DNA from: Formicarius rufipectus
Lineage: Eukaryota; Chordata; Aves; Passeriformes; Formicariidae
Direction of reading: 5' to 3'
Assembly (NCBI GenBank): GCA_013399695.1
Contig: VXAU01000750.1
Location: 1,432,719-1,496,718, forward strand
DNA length: 64,000 nucleotides
Program-made: the position numbers and the translations under genes
Shown here: positions 1 through 52,375 of the stretch, in pieces
How the letters are laid out: each line of letters starts with the position of its first letter
How positions within the stretch are numbered: the first letter of the stretch is position 1
Notes under the pieces: model-generated
Told to the model about the DNA's origin: nothing
Databases searched by the model: none
Seen by the model: the letters and a program-made list of their open reading frames with translations, nothing else

Positions 1-1113
1 CAATCTTAACATTTCTCTGATGCAGTTTCTTGTTGGAAATAATTCCATCTCTCCAGCCCAAGGGTTTGTCTTTAAATGAAATAACTTCACAAGTATTTTT
101 TTTCCAATTACAGTATGTATCTGAAACTAAGCCATAAATGGATTTTTTTTACCAGTTGACCAGGTTCTGAAAAGGGTTTTATTATTCTAAATTGACCATG
201 AAGCTTAGCAATCTCTTCTCTTTTCCATTTCTACTGAGGGAACAGAAATATCAGAACAAGCTTTGATAGCTAGAAATATATGTTTATAGAACTGTTTAAA
301 CCCGAAAAGTAGCCAAGACTTTCTCATTTAAAAGATTGTCTCAATGACGTGCATTTGCAGAAGACTGAAACCAAAGCTCCTGCCTCTCCATGGCTACAAA
401 GCTTACTTGATATCCACAACTAGGCATTTAAAATGTCTGTAGCCTGTTTAGGAAAAATAAGCTTAATTTGCTTTGCTATGTAAATTATAACAAAAAAATT
501 TGAACTGAAACTACAGTCTATGTTCATAAATAAACACCAAATAATAAATATTTATAATGTAATTTCAATTTGTTAAAAGTTAAATAGCATAATGAGAGCT
601 GTGTTTGGAAGAAGAGAAAAATTTCTATACACTAAATAGATTTATTATTATACAAGCACATTCTTTTCTTGAACGTTTTCCATTTGTTTTAACTACCCAG
701 TTACGCATAATTTACTCAGATCTTAACACTGTTAATTATTATCCCTGACCTTTTCAACTCATTAAGCCTATTTATATTTACTACCTCGGCCAACATCCTA
801 AGAGTCACCAAAAGGTTCTCAAACAGGTACGGTTCCCTCTCTACTTGAGTGTGCATTTCTCACGTTATAATGAAGGCAAGGAGGTATCTTTTAAATAAGT
901 GTTGACCCTTTGCTTTGATTTATGGAGACACTTTTAATTGCCTTTCCACCATCCAGACAGAATTACTAAATATGGAGTTTGATTCAAAGCAGTGATTTTC
1001 TCTCCCATTTTCTCCGAGTAACCAGAAGATGGAGCCAAGCACCCACGAACAGCCCATCTCTCACTACCTGGCCATACTCGCTCTGCCAGGGGATCAAGGC
1101 ATGCCAGCAGTAC
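1..1113 (-). other. ROBO1 intron after e15 (5' part only)
   Basis: AT-rich intronic sequence. No exon, repeat family or RNA gene is recognised. The second half of FN3-3 must lie further downstream on the minus strand, outside the window. Confidence 0.85.
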
Positions 1114-39787
<38,674 letters not shown>

Positions 39788-39989
39788 CTAGGACAAATCA
39801 AGGATAATAAAATAACTTAATCTGAATTAGCAATTTAATAATATTAACTTGAAAAATATTTTGTTACAGATAATGAAACAAAATGAACCAGCAGGGATTT
39901 TCCAAATCATGAAAAAAAGTGGAAAAAAATACTATTAGCCCAACTTCCTTTTCTTATACAAAAAGTTTGCCTCTTAGCTTTGTTTTTAT

Positions 39990-40022
39990 ATATACATACA
40001 TATATATACACACACACATATA
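39990..40022 (+). repeat. TA/CA simple repeat
   Basis: Mixed microsatellite reading tatatatacatacatatata then cacacacacatata. Short and imperfect. Confidence 0.85.
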
Positions 40023-43000
40023 CTACATGTTTATATAGTTTTGTATCTTAGATTTGGACTCCCATCACTTTTTTTTTTTTTGTCAGTCTGCATACTGTAA
40101 TACTGGATGTTCAATAACCTGTTTAATGTTTGTTGGCCAGAAAACCTACAATTCCTTCCTATGTACTGATAAAATCAGGTGGAGAGTAAAAATTAGTACT
40201 ACACATAAATCTCATTTTCACATCAAGTGCTGCAATTACTTTTTCTCGACAAGAAATATGTGTGTGCTATCCTACTGCTATATATATACTGGTCTATAAT
40301 GAGGTTGTGCTCATTATTATTCATGAATTTTGTGTTTGTTTTGGTTTTCATTTCTTAAGGAAGTGAAGGAAATTCTTTTTTCTTTAGCTCTTCACCTTTA
40401 AATAAGTAATTTTAAAGGTTGATAAGCAGATGGGGAGAAGCAATTAAATTCTTACTGAGAAATGAATAGCATTCTGCTCTTAATTTTGGATTCAGTTTTT
40501 TGGAAGATAATGGCATTCAAATAACCTCCAAATTGGAAAACATACTTACCTGCTTTGTGATTTAAAATCTTATGTTATATAAAAACACATACTAAATGCA
40601 TCTGAAAATATCTGATCGCCCCTTTAGGCCCCCATTTTACTGATCAAATTGTTGAACAAGTCTCAGAGTTCCCCAAAATGCAGCAAAATTTGTGTAGGCA
40701 GCTGAACACTTCCATACACAAAAATGCTGCTTGATTACATTAACTACATTCTGAAGTGAGCATATGCTTCCGGGTCCAATCCCTTAGGAAAACTGCTGCA
40801 GTTCCAGGCGTGGGTGGAAGTGCACAACAAATACAAGTCACATACGCGGCTACATGAAAGGCTCTAATGTGGTCAGTGACAAGGAGGGGAGTGTTCTCAA
40901 TATGAGGCATTTAGCTGGAGTTGCCTGCAGCTAGGGATCTATCCCTGGAAATGTGACATCCTGAGCAGCACTGGGCTCTTGTTCTCACTGCAGGATGTGC
41001 TCGCCCGGAGATGACAGTCAGTTATTGAGATAAATGAGCGCGCACGTGTCACCTCGACAGCGCTGCAGACAGATTTCAGGCTGTTGCCTTTGGCACTTGC
41101 TGCTTGAGAACAGAAGAGATATGGCCTTTATCATCCAGGCAGCTACTAATGCTGAAATTTCAATGGAGATTTGAGGCATGAAGAATGAAAAAAATAAAGG
41201 TGACCTGCAAATACACGTTTTTGAAGAATCGATGGGAAGTTTTAGATTGCTGACTGCCTGAACTGGCAAGCAGAAGTGAATGTAAAATATAACACGACAT
41301 CTATTTAGAATTATTACTCTTTTACAGGTCCCTAAATCACAGAAAGTGGTTTATTTTCCAATTAGCCTAACAAAGGATTTTAGAAAAATTTTAGTACAAT
41401 TTCTACTTGCATTTTGGTGTATTTGTATATCCAGATACATATGCAGAAATATATACTTTCCATGTATATCAATAATACATGCACTGGATTTAACGAAGAA
41501 ATGCATTTACATATCACAGTAGTTTACCAACTCATCTGATGATTTCAAACGCATGGAAACTGAAAGCAGTGATTTTTATGCAACTTCTAAGTTCCTACAG
41601 ACATTCAGTAGCATTTGTGCTTCTCTTATTTTATGACTTACAAAAATCCCCTTCAAATCCATGACAATATGACACAACTCCATATCATACACAAATTGTA
41701 ACCTCCAGCAAGAACTATCTTATGAATTTCTAGTAGGAATCACCACAAGACTCTCTTCAAAGCATATATGGAGAGAAGCAGCATTAAAGTAGAAGCATAT
41801 GAACAACTAAAATATCACTGAAAGCTGCTTTTCTTCTAAGTTATTTGGGATTTAGACAAAGAAGGAGAGGCAGAGGAAACATTCCCTTGTGGATATTGAG
41901 GCAGACTTCCTAAGATGTGGCATGCCTACTGAAGGAAGCTGTGCTTCCAAGATGGAATTCTGAATGCATTTGCACAGGTTCTTCCTTTGGTGATCTCGTT
42001 TGGTTGGTTGGTTACGCCACATGGGATTGTGATGAATTACACAGCTACAATAAAATGTACTACAAGGGGATGTGGAATTACACGTCTAACTGGAGCAGTC
42101 ACAGACGGCTAGAAAAAAGCATACTTCCGCTGGTGGGTGGTGGGTAACTACCACAATGTTCCACTAAATTTGAACAATTAAGCACCCACCACCTCAGGAA
42201 AATTGATCAAGTCCTTCTGTTTACTAACAAGATGTTGCAAATGAAAACTGCAGCTAAGACAATTGAGGTGCAATGTTTTGCCAGTTTTTCCTCTGAACAG
42301 CAAACCCCAGAAATACCTGTGGACTGCAGACCAATGGCTTGAATTAAGAAGGTACGCAATGTGAAATTTGGTGGGAACACATACAATTACTGCTACATTT
42401 CACTGTCTTACCAAGTTCATATCCAATATTTAGAGAGTAGGGACTCAAATCACCTTGGGGGACAGTATCTGAAAACCTGCAAATTAGAATCACAGTCTGT
42501 GGATACTTAACAATTAATGAAGGCAATTTGAGTGCTTCGGCTCATCTCATATTTTTGTCCCTGCCCTAGAATACACCAGCTGGACTTGAAAGCAGTAAAT
42601 GATAACGTGGTTTGAAAAAGGGACAGGCAGTGTACCATTACTTCCCAAACCTCCAGAAGAGTGGTTACCATATTGAATACAAAGGTGAGTCCTTTCTTCC
42701 TAGCAAACAAGACATAGCAAACAGTTTTATTACACTACTCTGGTAGATACTCTGTGTCATGGGAAAAGAATTGTTCTGCTTACTGCCAAAGCTTCAAGTC
42801 CAATTCTGAAAGTAAGTGTCATGTTTCATTTATAAGGAAATGAAGCCAAGGCACTTTCTGACTTTTCACACTTCTTCAGGATTTTGTTCTGTTCTGTGCC
42901 TACCAGCAAATCTATCAGGGCTTTGCAAGTAGAGGTAATATAAAAATAGCACTGCATTCTAATAAGAGAAAAAGATTGTGATCAGTTCTTCAGAGATCAT

Positions 43001-46000
43001 TTTCAGTTGCCTGTAACACATATGGGTTATTGCATGTATGTTAAGAGAATATATGACGGTATGGTGACTTGCAAAGACTTACTGAAAGCTATTATCTATG
43101 ACCTGCCTGCCTGCCCATATTTTGCTCCTCGTGAGTAAATCACTCATTCAAGCAATTCCACTTCATTTATCTATTTAAACAATAGTTGGATATGTTCATA
43201 CAGAAAGCTCTAGGCACCCACAGAGTTAACTAGGTGCAGAATTGTAAATTATGGCCACCCAGCAGCAAAAAATCATATACAAATAATGAATCAACTCAGT
43301 CAGCCAATAAATCAAATCCATAAAAACCTACCCAAGGGTTCTACAACATACCACACAGCATTCAGTGTAGCTGTATACACATATATTCTTATTCTGAGAC
43401 CATATTTTATATACCTAGGTGTGTTGTGTATGTGCATGTAAATTTCTCTATGTATAAATCCATACCCATCTGTCTCTGTTAAGAAATATTTTTATACATG
43501 TGGGTGATTCATTTACTTTTCACAGAAATGTGCTATGAAATATGAGACAGAATGAAGCAATGACACAAATGCTTTGGAAGTCCAAATATAAAGGTGACAG
43601 ACATTTTTTTAAGCTTTCTTTCAGCTCCTAGTTTAGTTCTAGTTAAGAAATTAAATCTGCTCTGTTGCAAAATAATTCTAAAGCAAGCTTTAATCCATAG
43701 AAAAATGAAATTTAGACTGCAGAATGAAGTACTTATCTCTGTCTGCATAGTGAGGGTTTCTGCATATGTAATACCACAAATTTCAACTATTTCAGTCTTC
43801 TACAATATGGCATACGTGACAACACATTTTATTTAAATGGAAAATGACGGGCATGTGATATTAACCTGTCAGACACGGTCTTTGCATTAAACGCATACCA
43901 TCAAATTATAAATGACAATAAAACAGTTCAAGACCAAGGTGAGTACAGGCTACTGCAATTAACAGTGCCACCAAGTAAAATGTAGCTTTTAATTCCTAGT
44001 TAAGAAACATGAAGTTTTCTCATTTTCCTCTATGTGGTTAGCATCCAAAAATACCCATGAAATGATTTACCATCGCAGCATTGAGTGTAAGGCACGGAAT
44101 GTAAGCAACAGAAGACAACTTTGCAGTTCCAACAAAGTTGTACAAAAAAAAAAGAGTATAAGTGAATGTCTATATTAATTTTTCATTTAAAATTTTCTAT
44201 CTTGTTCCAAGCTTTGTGAATCCCTTGTAGTCTTCCCTACCTATTATAGCACGCTTAAATATCAGACACTAGACATCAAAACATGTTTGGAACAGGTCTG
44301 CACCAATGATTAAAGTTTGTTCTTGTTTAACTTCAAAGTTCAGACAGAGGAGTCTGTCCTGCTTTCCGTTCCATTCTCTGGGACCCCAGGAAGGTACATG
44401 CTGCCTTCTCCAGATCAAACACATGAAAAATTCTATTTGAAGGTAGTCTAAACCATTCTTTCAAGTGGTCTTCCTGTGCCGTAAATCTGTCGTGACAAAG
44501 TGCAAGTCAACTGTTCCCCCCACCATAAAGACCAACAAAACTGCTTTGCAATACTGATAGGCCTGAAGGTAAAGTCTAAAGGATGGTGCAAAACGCACAG
44601 GAAGACAGCTTGACATAAAAAAAGAGCTTTTAAGGTAGATAAAGTGACAATAGATTCAAGCTGCTGCTTCTGGCACCCCTGCCAATCCAACCAGGACACA
44701 TCAGAGTCAGAATCAGATTCAAGTCCGCTCATAAGACTCCCTTTCCCACTTTTATGGCCTCATTATTAATGGCTGTAAGTACAAGAAGATGGGTATCTAC
44801 AAAGGCTTTGGGGTTATCTGTGTCTTGAATTGCTCAGTGACTTCAGAGGCAGCTGAGAGTTTTTCAGCCCTTGGCACTACCACAAGACACCAAATATCAG
44901 AATTACCATATGTGTTTGATAGTTCACCCAACAAGATTATGGAAACAACAACGATAAGTGCAAAATGTCATGAACCAAATTCAGAAAAGACAAATACATA
45001 ACTCAGCATATGCAATTTTCAGAAGTTTTAAAATTGTAACAATCCCAAACTTACTTTCTACAGATATTTGGCTTTTGTTAATCACAAAGGAAGATTTCAT
45101 TCAAAAGAACCTGAATTGCCCCACAATAGTCATAACTAATTTCTGAACAGACAGATAAGTTTATATGACAATATATGAACCAGTAAAATACTTCCCTGAA
45201 ATGCCTTCACAGCTACAAATACAAAACATTTACTATGCAATACTTCTGATTATAAATCAAGACTAAAAACCGTAACCAAATCATTTTACAACTATCTTCA
45301 TAGACTTAAATCTGCTCTACAAAGATCTCAAAAAGAAAGAAAAAGCACTCAACACCTCAGAAACTGTTTTTTCACAGTGTTAGTTACTGAGTACAGAAAC
45401 ACACTAAACCAAACTAACGGGCAACACATAGTCACAGTCCATGGGCTACTAAAAATACATGAAACTAGCAAACTTTCCACAACACTCAAAGGTGGCCCAA
45501 CATGGGAATGACATGTTTGTAATGACAACTATGATAATTCTGTAAAACTGTAAATTTAATCTCATGAATTAATCTGCCTTGGATGCACTGGTGTATATTT
45601 AGTTTTCACTGCAATCAGTGACTGAAATCAGGAATAAAAGTGAACTTGAACTAAACTCAGTGTCTGGTATGTCTTCATTTGTCTCCCCTTTAGCAAGTCA
45701 GACCATTTGAGTTCTCAGTTTCACAGGAGTTTTCTTTTAAGCATCACCACTACTGTGTTATTTAAGCACCTCCAAGGATAAAATCTCAGACCAGACGGGG
45801 TTAATTTGCCACACAAAATCTCTCAGTTTTTAATTATGTTACCTAAAAAATTGCAAATGCAATATGGAAAAATAATACTCACAAACCACACATTTAAAAA
45901 CATATAAAAAACCCCTACCTGGTAACCATAAAAGAAACTACATAACCCACATCTCCAGAGGAATTTTGCAGCCTGTTTCCCACTGAGAGTGCCCACACTG

Positions 46001-47361
46001 GAAAAGACAGACCATGGTCACTCTGAGGGGCTGTGCTGAAAGGTCACCATGGATGATGCTACAGGTGGTTCCATACTAGCTCAGCAGGAACCCCAAGGGC
46101 CAGACCCAACCCTGCAGGCAGCACTGGGGTGGAGGGAGGAGTTCCACCACCATCCCACTGCAGAGTGGGGATTCCACCACCATCTCCTGGCTGATTTGGA
46201 GGGGATTTCACTCATTGTAGCCATCAACCCGTGTTGTCTGACTTTTCCAAGGCTGGGGTTCATGCTATCAGAACGATGACAGGGATTTAAGACAACTGTA
46301 TAGCACAGGGTGTATTTCATCAAGAGGAGATTTCCTACTTTTCACTAAGGGAAGAGGAGCTGTGCAGAGCCTGAGACTTCAACAGCAGAGTTATAACTTT
46401 AAACTTCAAAGCTTAGAACCATGGATAGGTAAAACTTCACCAAGACTTGTAATCTGAAGAAAGACATTTCTCAGAGTGCAGATTATGCTAAAAGATGAGA
46501 TTTTCCAAGGTCATTATACGGGGTCTTCTAAAGGGAACTGTTCTGAGAGGACTCAAGTTACCAAGAGATTGGAAGAAGAAGTTGCTAAGTGTTCTTTTAC
46601 CATGAGCCCCACAAGAACATAAGAGGCTTTCAAAACCAAGTTTCTCCTAGACTTAAACATACAACTGTGAAACAACAGCAAGATCGTCACAGTTTGAGAA
46701 CAGAAATGAATTATTCAAAACTTCTTTCTTGGCACGATCTGTGCAGCAGGTCATTGTTTTCAGCTGCAGCTTCAGTGGCCTCCTGAGATGCAGCAGTTTT
46801 GGCTCAGACTTCCACCTGTCTCGAGGAGAAGGAACAACCCCTCTGAGCCTGGCTGCCCACTGCTGGCTCCTCACCAAAGGGGATGCAGATCCCAGGCTCC
46901 CGGATCCTCCCCGTGACTGCGGCACTTCCTGCACTAAATTGCCTGTGCGAGCTTTCCTCCCTAGAGCTGGCACAGCAGCTTCCCCAGGGAAGGAGGAGTT
47001 GCCGTGTTCCTCTGAGGGTAAACCTGAGCTCTTCATGGCAGAGAGTACAAACAGAGGATCAAACTAAGCAAATAAAATTAGTCACAGGGTGACAAAAATG
47101 CAGCGGATTCCTCATACGTTTCCAAGTTTGTGTTTTGACAGTTTGAAGTTTTGAGACAGATTTGACTTCCCGCTCAAAACATTTTCTTTCAAAACTTTAT
47201 AATCAAATTTACTTTCAAAGCAGTGTTGGCCCTTTCAACTAAACGCTATGAATAAACAAATATGCTGCAAAACTGAACTTGAAAAAATACAAAATGTTTT
47301 CTAACATAACTAAAACCCTACTGATTCTTTACCTTCTGACCAAGATGACATGCCATGGAAG

Positions 47362-47367
47362 GGAGAC
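47362..47367. repeat. target-site duplication, left copy (GGAGAC)
   Basis: Identical to 47801-47806 on the other side of the LTR. Exact identity supports a relatively young insertion. Confidence 0.85.
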
Positions 47368-47800
47368 TGTGGCAGTCAAAAACTAACACGGTCCCCGTTC
47401 GATGGGGGTGCTAACGAGAACAACTTTATTGAAACTATAACACACAATATATATGCTCAGTAAATGAATATTCATCCCAGGGTTTGACTTATGCTAAACA
47501 TGGGTGGAATATTACAAGTAGGGGATAACATTGGGAGGGGATGTTATAACCAGGAGATAACACACTATAACTATGGAGAGGCATATGGTAATGCACACAT
47601 ATTAGAAACACAATGGAGTCCTCATCTAGGTTCAGGGTGTATCCCCAAAGTCTACGCAGCTTCACACATATTGGAGACAGGGAGGCGACAGAGCTTTGCA
47701 GTCTCTCATCTGTCAAGAGATGTCTTATTCAGGCTTTTCCCAAGGTCTCTTCGACATCCCTGTTAACTCCTTCGTTGTCAAGTATTTTTGTACTCCAACA
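47368..47800 (-). mobile_element. solo LTR with perfect 6-bp target-site duplication
   Basis: On the minus strand the element starts TGTTGGAGTACAAAAATACT and ends TTTTTGACTGCCACA, the TG...CA ends of a retroviral LTR. It is 433 bp long and is flanked by GGAGAC on both sides (47362-47367 and 47801-47806). A TATA-like stretch (around 47444-47454) is followed by a polyadenylation signal AATAAA at 47425-47430, then a short U5. No internal genes remain, so it is a solo LTR from recombination. A 6-bp duplication suits the ERVK/alpha-beta class. The family was inferred from structure, not recognised by name. Confidence 0.85.
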
Positions 47801-47806
47801 GGAGAC
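47801..47806. repeat. target-site duplication, right copy (GGAGAC)
   Basis: Immediately follows the LTR end CCAACA and matches the left copy exactly. Confidence 0.85.
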
Positions 47807-50716
47807 CATGCTGCTAAAGGAGCATATAAATCTGTGTTAAGTTTCTACTGCATTTATCTTTGACTGAGCCTAAGTTTAGCAGTACTCTTATAAAAAGACC
47901 ATGTTGGTCATACAAAGTTGTGAAAACATTAAACCTTTTACATCATTTGTGTAACGCTGTCAAAAAAGGAACACATGCACTACAATGATCATTTTTCATG
48001 AACAGTTAAACACAGAAGTCATATCAATCTGCCACATTTTACTCTTCCATCAATGATTGCTGCAGCTCTCCTGACTACAGCACATGCAAATCATAAATCA
48101 CAGATTTCCTTATATTTTTTGTGGTCTTCACACAACCTTTGTGTTACAGGACTGAGGCAAAAACCTGCAGTCAAAGGCAATCACAAGTAAATCTGAGGGT
48201 GAATTTCAGTTTTATTGAAGTAACACTGAAAAATCGACTGGGTTAGGCATTCCAGCTACAGAAAGGCTCCTGCTTGGAAGAAGCTAAAATTTAAACTCAT
48301 AAAGAATGAGGAGGAGAATGCCTGCACAGAGAGGTGAAGATCAAATCCCCCCCACTGCCCCAGCTCACACAGCAGCCCAGCATCATCATTTTTGTGCTCA
48401 GCTTTAGATCCTCCAGAGAGACTCAACAGGCAGTGAATGACCTGCAGATCTTGGATCTGTTCACAAATGTTCAGCCCTCTGTTGCCACGGGGGACTCCAC
48501 AACAAAAGCTGATCTTTAGCAGCAGGACAGTGAAGACAGGAGCTCCTTGGAGTTTCTTCAGCTCATAAAAGAACCCAGCACCGGTTGCAATCGAGCAGAA
48601 CAAAGCATACACTGTTCCCACTCTCTACCCATACTGGGATTGCTGCTCCCTGATGCTCACGTATTGCCCATGGCCATCTTTTAACCATGACACCCTCAGA
48701 GAGTGGTTGCTTGTGGGCTGGTGCAAGGCTGGCCACTGGGAAACTCAGCTCCAGTGGCAGCAGGAGCAGCCTGCCATCCACCTGGGCTCTTCCCACTGCC
48801 TTGGGAGCAGCTCAGTGTGCAAATGGAAGTGGTTGGTTACCCTGGGAAAAGCCAAAGGGAACGGAGAGACCAAAGCCTGGAAAGCAGAGCCTCTGGCTGC
48901 CTGAGCTACTCAGTGGGCTCTGGAACCCTGCAGGGAGAATTGCTTCCTTCTCAGATGCCACAGTGGGTTTAAACCCCTGGCACAGTTTGTTTTTCTTGTT
49001 GTTGTTGCTGAAAGGGTATTGTAAACTGCACCAAGGGAAAAGGTGGAGAAGGAAATGTGGCTGGAAGGGGTGGGGGGAACTGGACACTGGAAATAAGAGC
49101 TGCTTGACTTCTCACTTCTGTATTTACAAAGCAAAATAAACCACAGTCTAGCTGGCTGGGTTCTGTGCAAATCAGTCTCCTGTTTGCTGACGTTTGCTGT
49201 TAGTGGAAAAGGCTTGCAAAAATGGCAGAGAAATTGAGGTTACTTCACACTTGATTTTTCCTGTTTAATCTTGTGTCTGTGTGCATGCCTTTTTAAAAAT
49301 TAGTATAATACTAACATAAATAAGAAGCTCTGACATCTCCGTGTGAGCAGTGTTAAAAACACATAACGAATAAGAAGTAATCTTTACAGAAAACTGTTAC
49401 CTGCTCAGCTTTCAGTTTGGTTGGTACAACTAACCTACTTTAGGGGCAGTGACAGGAAGTAAAAACTGCACATGCATTCCCACAGTAAGCTTTCTTCCCT
49501 AAGAACATAGAAAGAGCCTACACTAAGCTTCCAAAACAGATACAAATCCAAATACTGAGTCTGAAGCAAACACTTAACTTTTAAAGACATCACTGTTTCT
49601 TTGCCAGCTACTTAGCATGACAAACAGGAAAAAAAGTTACACTTGTGCATTTAAAAGACTCACCTACGTAACATTCTGGCCAAATTTTTCAACAGCAGAT
49701 GGCAAAATGTATTAGGAGTCCTTTGCTGCTGGGGAAGGTGTGGGTAGACAACACTTCTGCCTATCTGATGGACATATTGATGTGTCCACGTAGTAGTTTG
49801 CAATTCCACTTTCAAAACCTGCTCTTGAATGTTGACCACCAAAAGGTGATGCCTGCAGCCTGTGACATGCAATACACCAAGTGCCATCATATTCCATCAG
49901 GGACCATTTACAAATGGGACATGTAAGAGCTTCCTTGATGAAACCCTACCACAGTCTGAACTCACCACTCCTGAGACACTCTATGACTCCAGTCAGTGCC
50001 CTGAACGTACAAATATTTGCAGGAAAAATATTTCAGACTGGCATGTCTCTGTAAGAAAAATGATGCAAAAACACACTAAAGAATATCAGGGAAAGTTGAC
50101 ACGCATAGACAGTCATGGAAAACACTATTTAGAGGACAATCTTGTTAGCATTTATGCAAACAAAAGACCTTATCAATAAGTTTTCTGAGTCTTCTTTCCT
50201 CCTTTTCCAATACAAACATTAACAGGCTCAACCACTACTGCAATACATAAACAAATTACAGTAGGTCAGATCATTACCCTGATGTCTGCACCGAGGTATA
50301 ACCTTACAGAAAACTTTGCTGACAGCAAAGATTGCTCTTGTTCATCTTAGAGGACACAGATCCACTGTTTTCCCTTATTTATGTCCAGAAAAGCTAAATA
50401 ACTGAGACTTGCTACCCTTGCAAATTCGTTTTTAGTGGAAGACTTACAATGTGGTTTTCAAACTCTGAACATAAAGGGGAAAAGTTCTAAAAATCCTCTA
50501 GTACGATAAATATAAAAAGAAATACTCAGCTAACCGAAGACTTCATCAAGTGTGCATTGTACCTTGCACTGTACTATTAGGGACTATCCTTCACGTGTTT
50601 CATACAGACTTTAAGACAGCCGTATTGCTGACTTCTGAAGAAAAAGCCAAATTCTACTGAAAATGGAAGTCAATCGTGGCCAGAAAAGTAGTAATTCAGA
50701 GAAATGTTTGATAAAA

Positions 50717-50728
50717 GGGGGGGGGGGG
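50717..50728 (+). repeat. (G)12 homopolymer
   Basis: Twelve consecutive G residues (C12 on the transcribed strand) within AT-rich intron. Such runs are prone to length errors in sequencing. Confidence 0.9.
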
Positions 50729-51693
50729 AAGAATTCTGATGATTTTCTTCACCTTTCAAATGGTTCCCTGTGCTATGACACATTTGACCAAACTGCCATA
50801 AAATCTTAACTAGTTTTGTCCTTTGATGAGATTCACTTTCATTGGATTGCAATGAAATACTACATTTTTTTTCCAGACCTAAGGCTTGGCAAGGAATGTC
50901 TGGTAGAATATAACAGGAATATTTCTACTATATTTCATAAAAACGCTTAAATATTCTTACATTTCTGAATGTGAAGTTCTGGAAAATCCTTTTAGATCCA
51001 GAATTCTGTTCAAGGCCTGTAAGAGCTAAGGTATATATGCTATATTATTGGCGTGACTACTAACACTTTCAAACATGCATGCAAAGAACAAGCGGACATG
51101 CTGGCCTTTTGATGAATTGAATATTAAAATACCTATAGCTGTATTTAGAGTAGCCTTTAATAATGTTTTAGATTTTGATCTAGGTTCATTCTGCTCACAT
51201 AGCAAACTAATTTCATAGCAGGATTGTCTGGAAATTTACCACAAAGGTATTTGCTTATGATCTTAGTGGTAACTTTTCAACATACTTGTAGCCCAAGCAG
51301 CAACTCTGTTCCTGAGATAGAAGAAAAGGCAAAAACTAAAGCAGGAAGAGGGATTTAATGAGATGCACACTTCCTTGAGGAGCAAAAGACCAGAAGCTCA
51401 TTAAGTGGGGATTTGGAAGAAAGAAGGTATACATATGGAATTCCACTGAATGGAAATTTCATATGCTAGATTATTCAGATAGGCATTTAGATATTAGAGT
51501 GGCTTGAAGTGTTTCTTTTTTTTTGTAAAATCATATGGTTAAGTAAACAGTATTTTTCCGTTTCAGAAACTTCTTTTGTGGCACTGTCAGCTACTCTTCA
51601 AAGGGAAAAACCACTGGATCAGAGCTAACTGGAGTTAGCTTAATTGTTATACCATTAAAAGTTTCCAGACAAGTCTAAGAGAAAGAAAATTAC

Positions 51694-51772
51694 ATAAATC
51701 TAACTGAAAGGAGTGACTTACAGCTTGTTACCTGAATGATAAATCTAACTGAAAGGAGTGATTTAAGGCTTG
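51694..51772 (+). repeat. diverged direct duplication, period 45 bp
   Basis: ATAAATCTAACTGAAAGGAG at 51694 recurs at 51739. The following bases (TGACTTACAGCTTG and TGATTTAAGGCTTG) differ at a few positions, so the copies are near-identical over 34 bp. Confidence 0.9.
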
Positions 51773-52311
51773 CTTAAGTGATTACAGAGAGGACAAAAAT
51801 GGATACAACGCTGTTCAGTATCATCTCAACTCTCAGCTGAATGTAAAGTGGACACAGAATATATTTGGTATCATTTGAATGCTGCAGATAGGTACCTACG
51901 TGTAATGTGAGAAGACTTATTTTAAAGACTTGATTTTGTGGGAAGTAAGAAGGAAAGAATACAAAGGTAAAAACTAGTACAGTATGGGTTGCTTGGAATT
52001 AAAAGAAATCTCCATCAGCAGAAACAAAAATTCCATTGGCATTCTTCTGCACCAGAATAGGTAATCTTTAGCTTATAATACTTTTCAACATTAGTGGGGT
52101 CAGTTCTCCATTGAGAATATGTGGAAGTCCCTTGAAACAATACAGGAGATAGAATTCACCAATTTTTTTGTCTGTTGCTTTCATTATTTCATGAACACGA
52201 AACTGATGGCCATTAACAGCATCCAGAAGTAGGTCTGGCCAACCAAATGGCCTACATGTTTTATCAGAGGACAATCCTGGGGGGAAAAAAGTCTACTAAG
52301 AACACATTTAG

Positions 52312-52375
52312 AATCAGAGAACTGTTAAGACCATCAAGTCCAGCAGTTAACGCACAACATAGTAGAACAACATTG
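52312..52375 (-). mobile_element. CR1 LINE remnant (short)
   Basis: AGAATCAGAGAACTGTTAAG followed by ACCATCAAGTCCAGCAGTTA resembles the extreme 3' end of a CR1 with an internal deletion (the usual GGTTGGAAAAG segment is missing). Only about 60 bp can be assigned. Confidence 0.6.

Noticed and set aside
1..1113. Exon continuing FN3-3 (Val-Trp-Cys-Leu-Gly)
   Set aside because: No matching coding sequence was found in the remaining 1.1 kb.
46653..47067. Overlapping 127- and 112-codon open frames
   Set aside because: Open frames on both strands over the same GC-richer bases, no recognised domain and no splice structure. Treated as chance.
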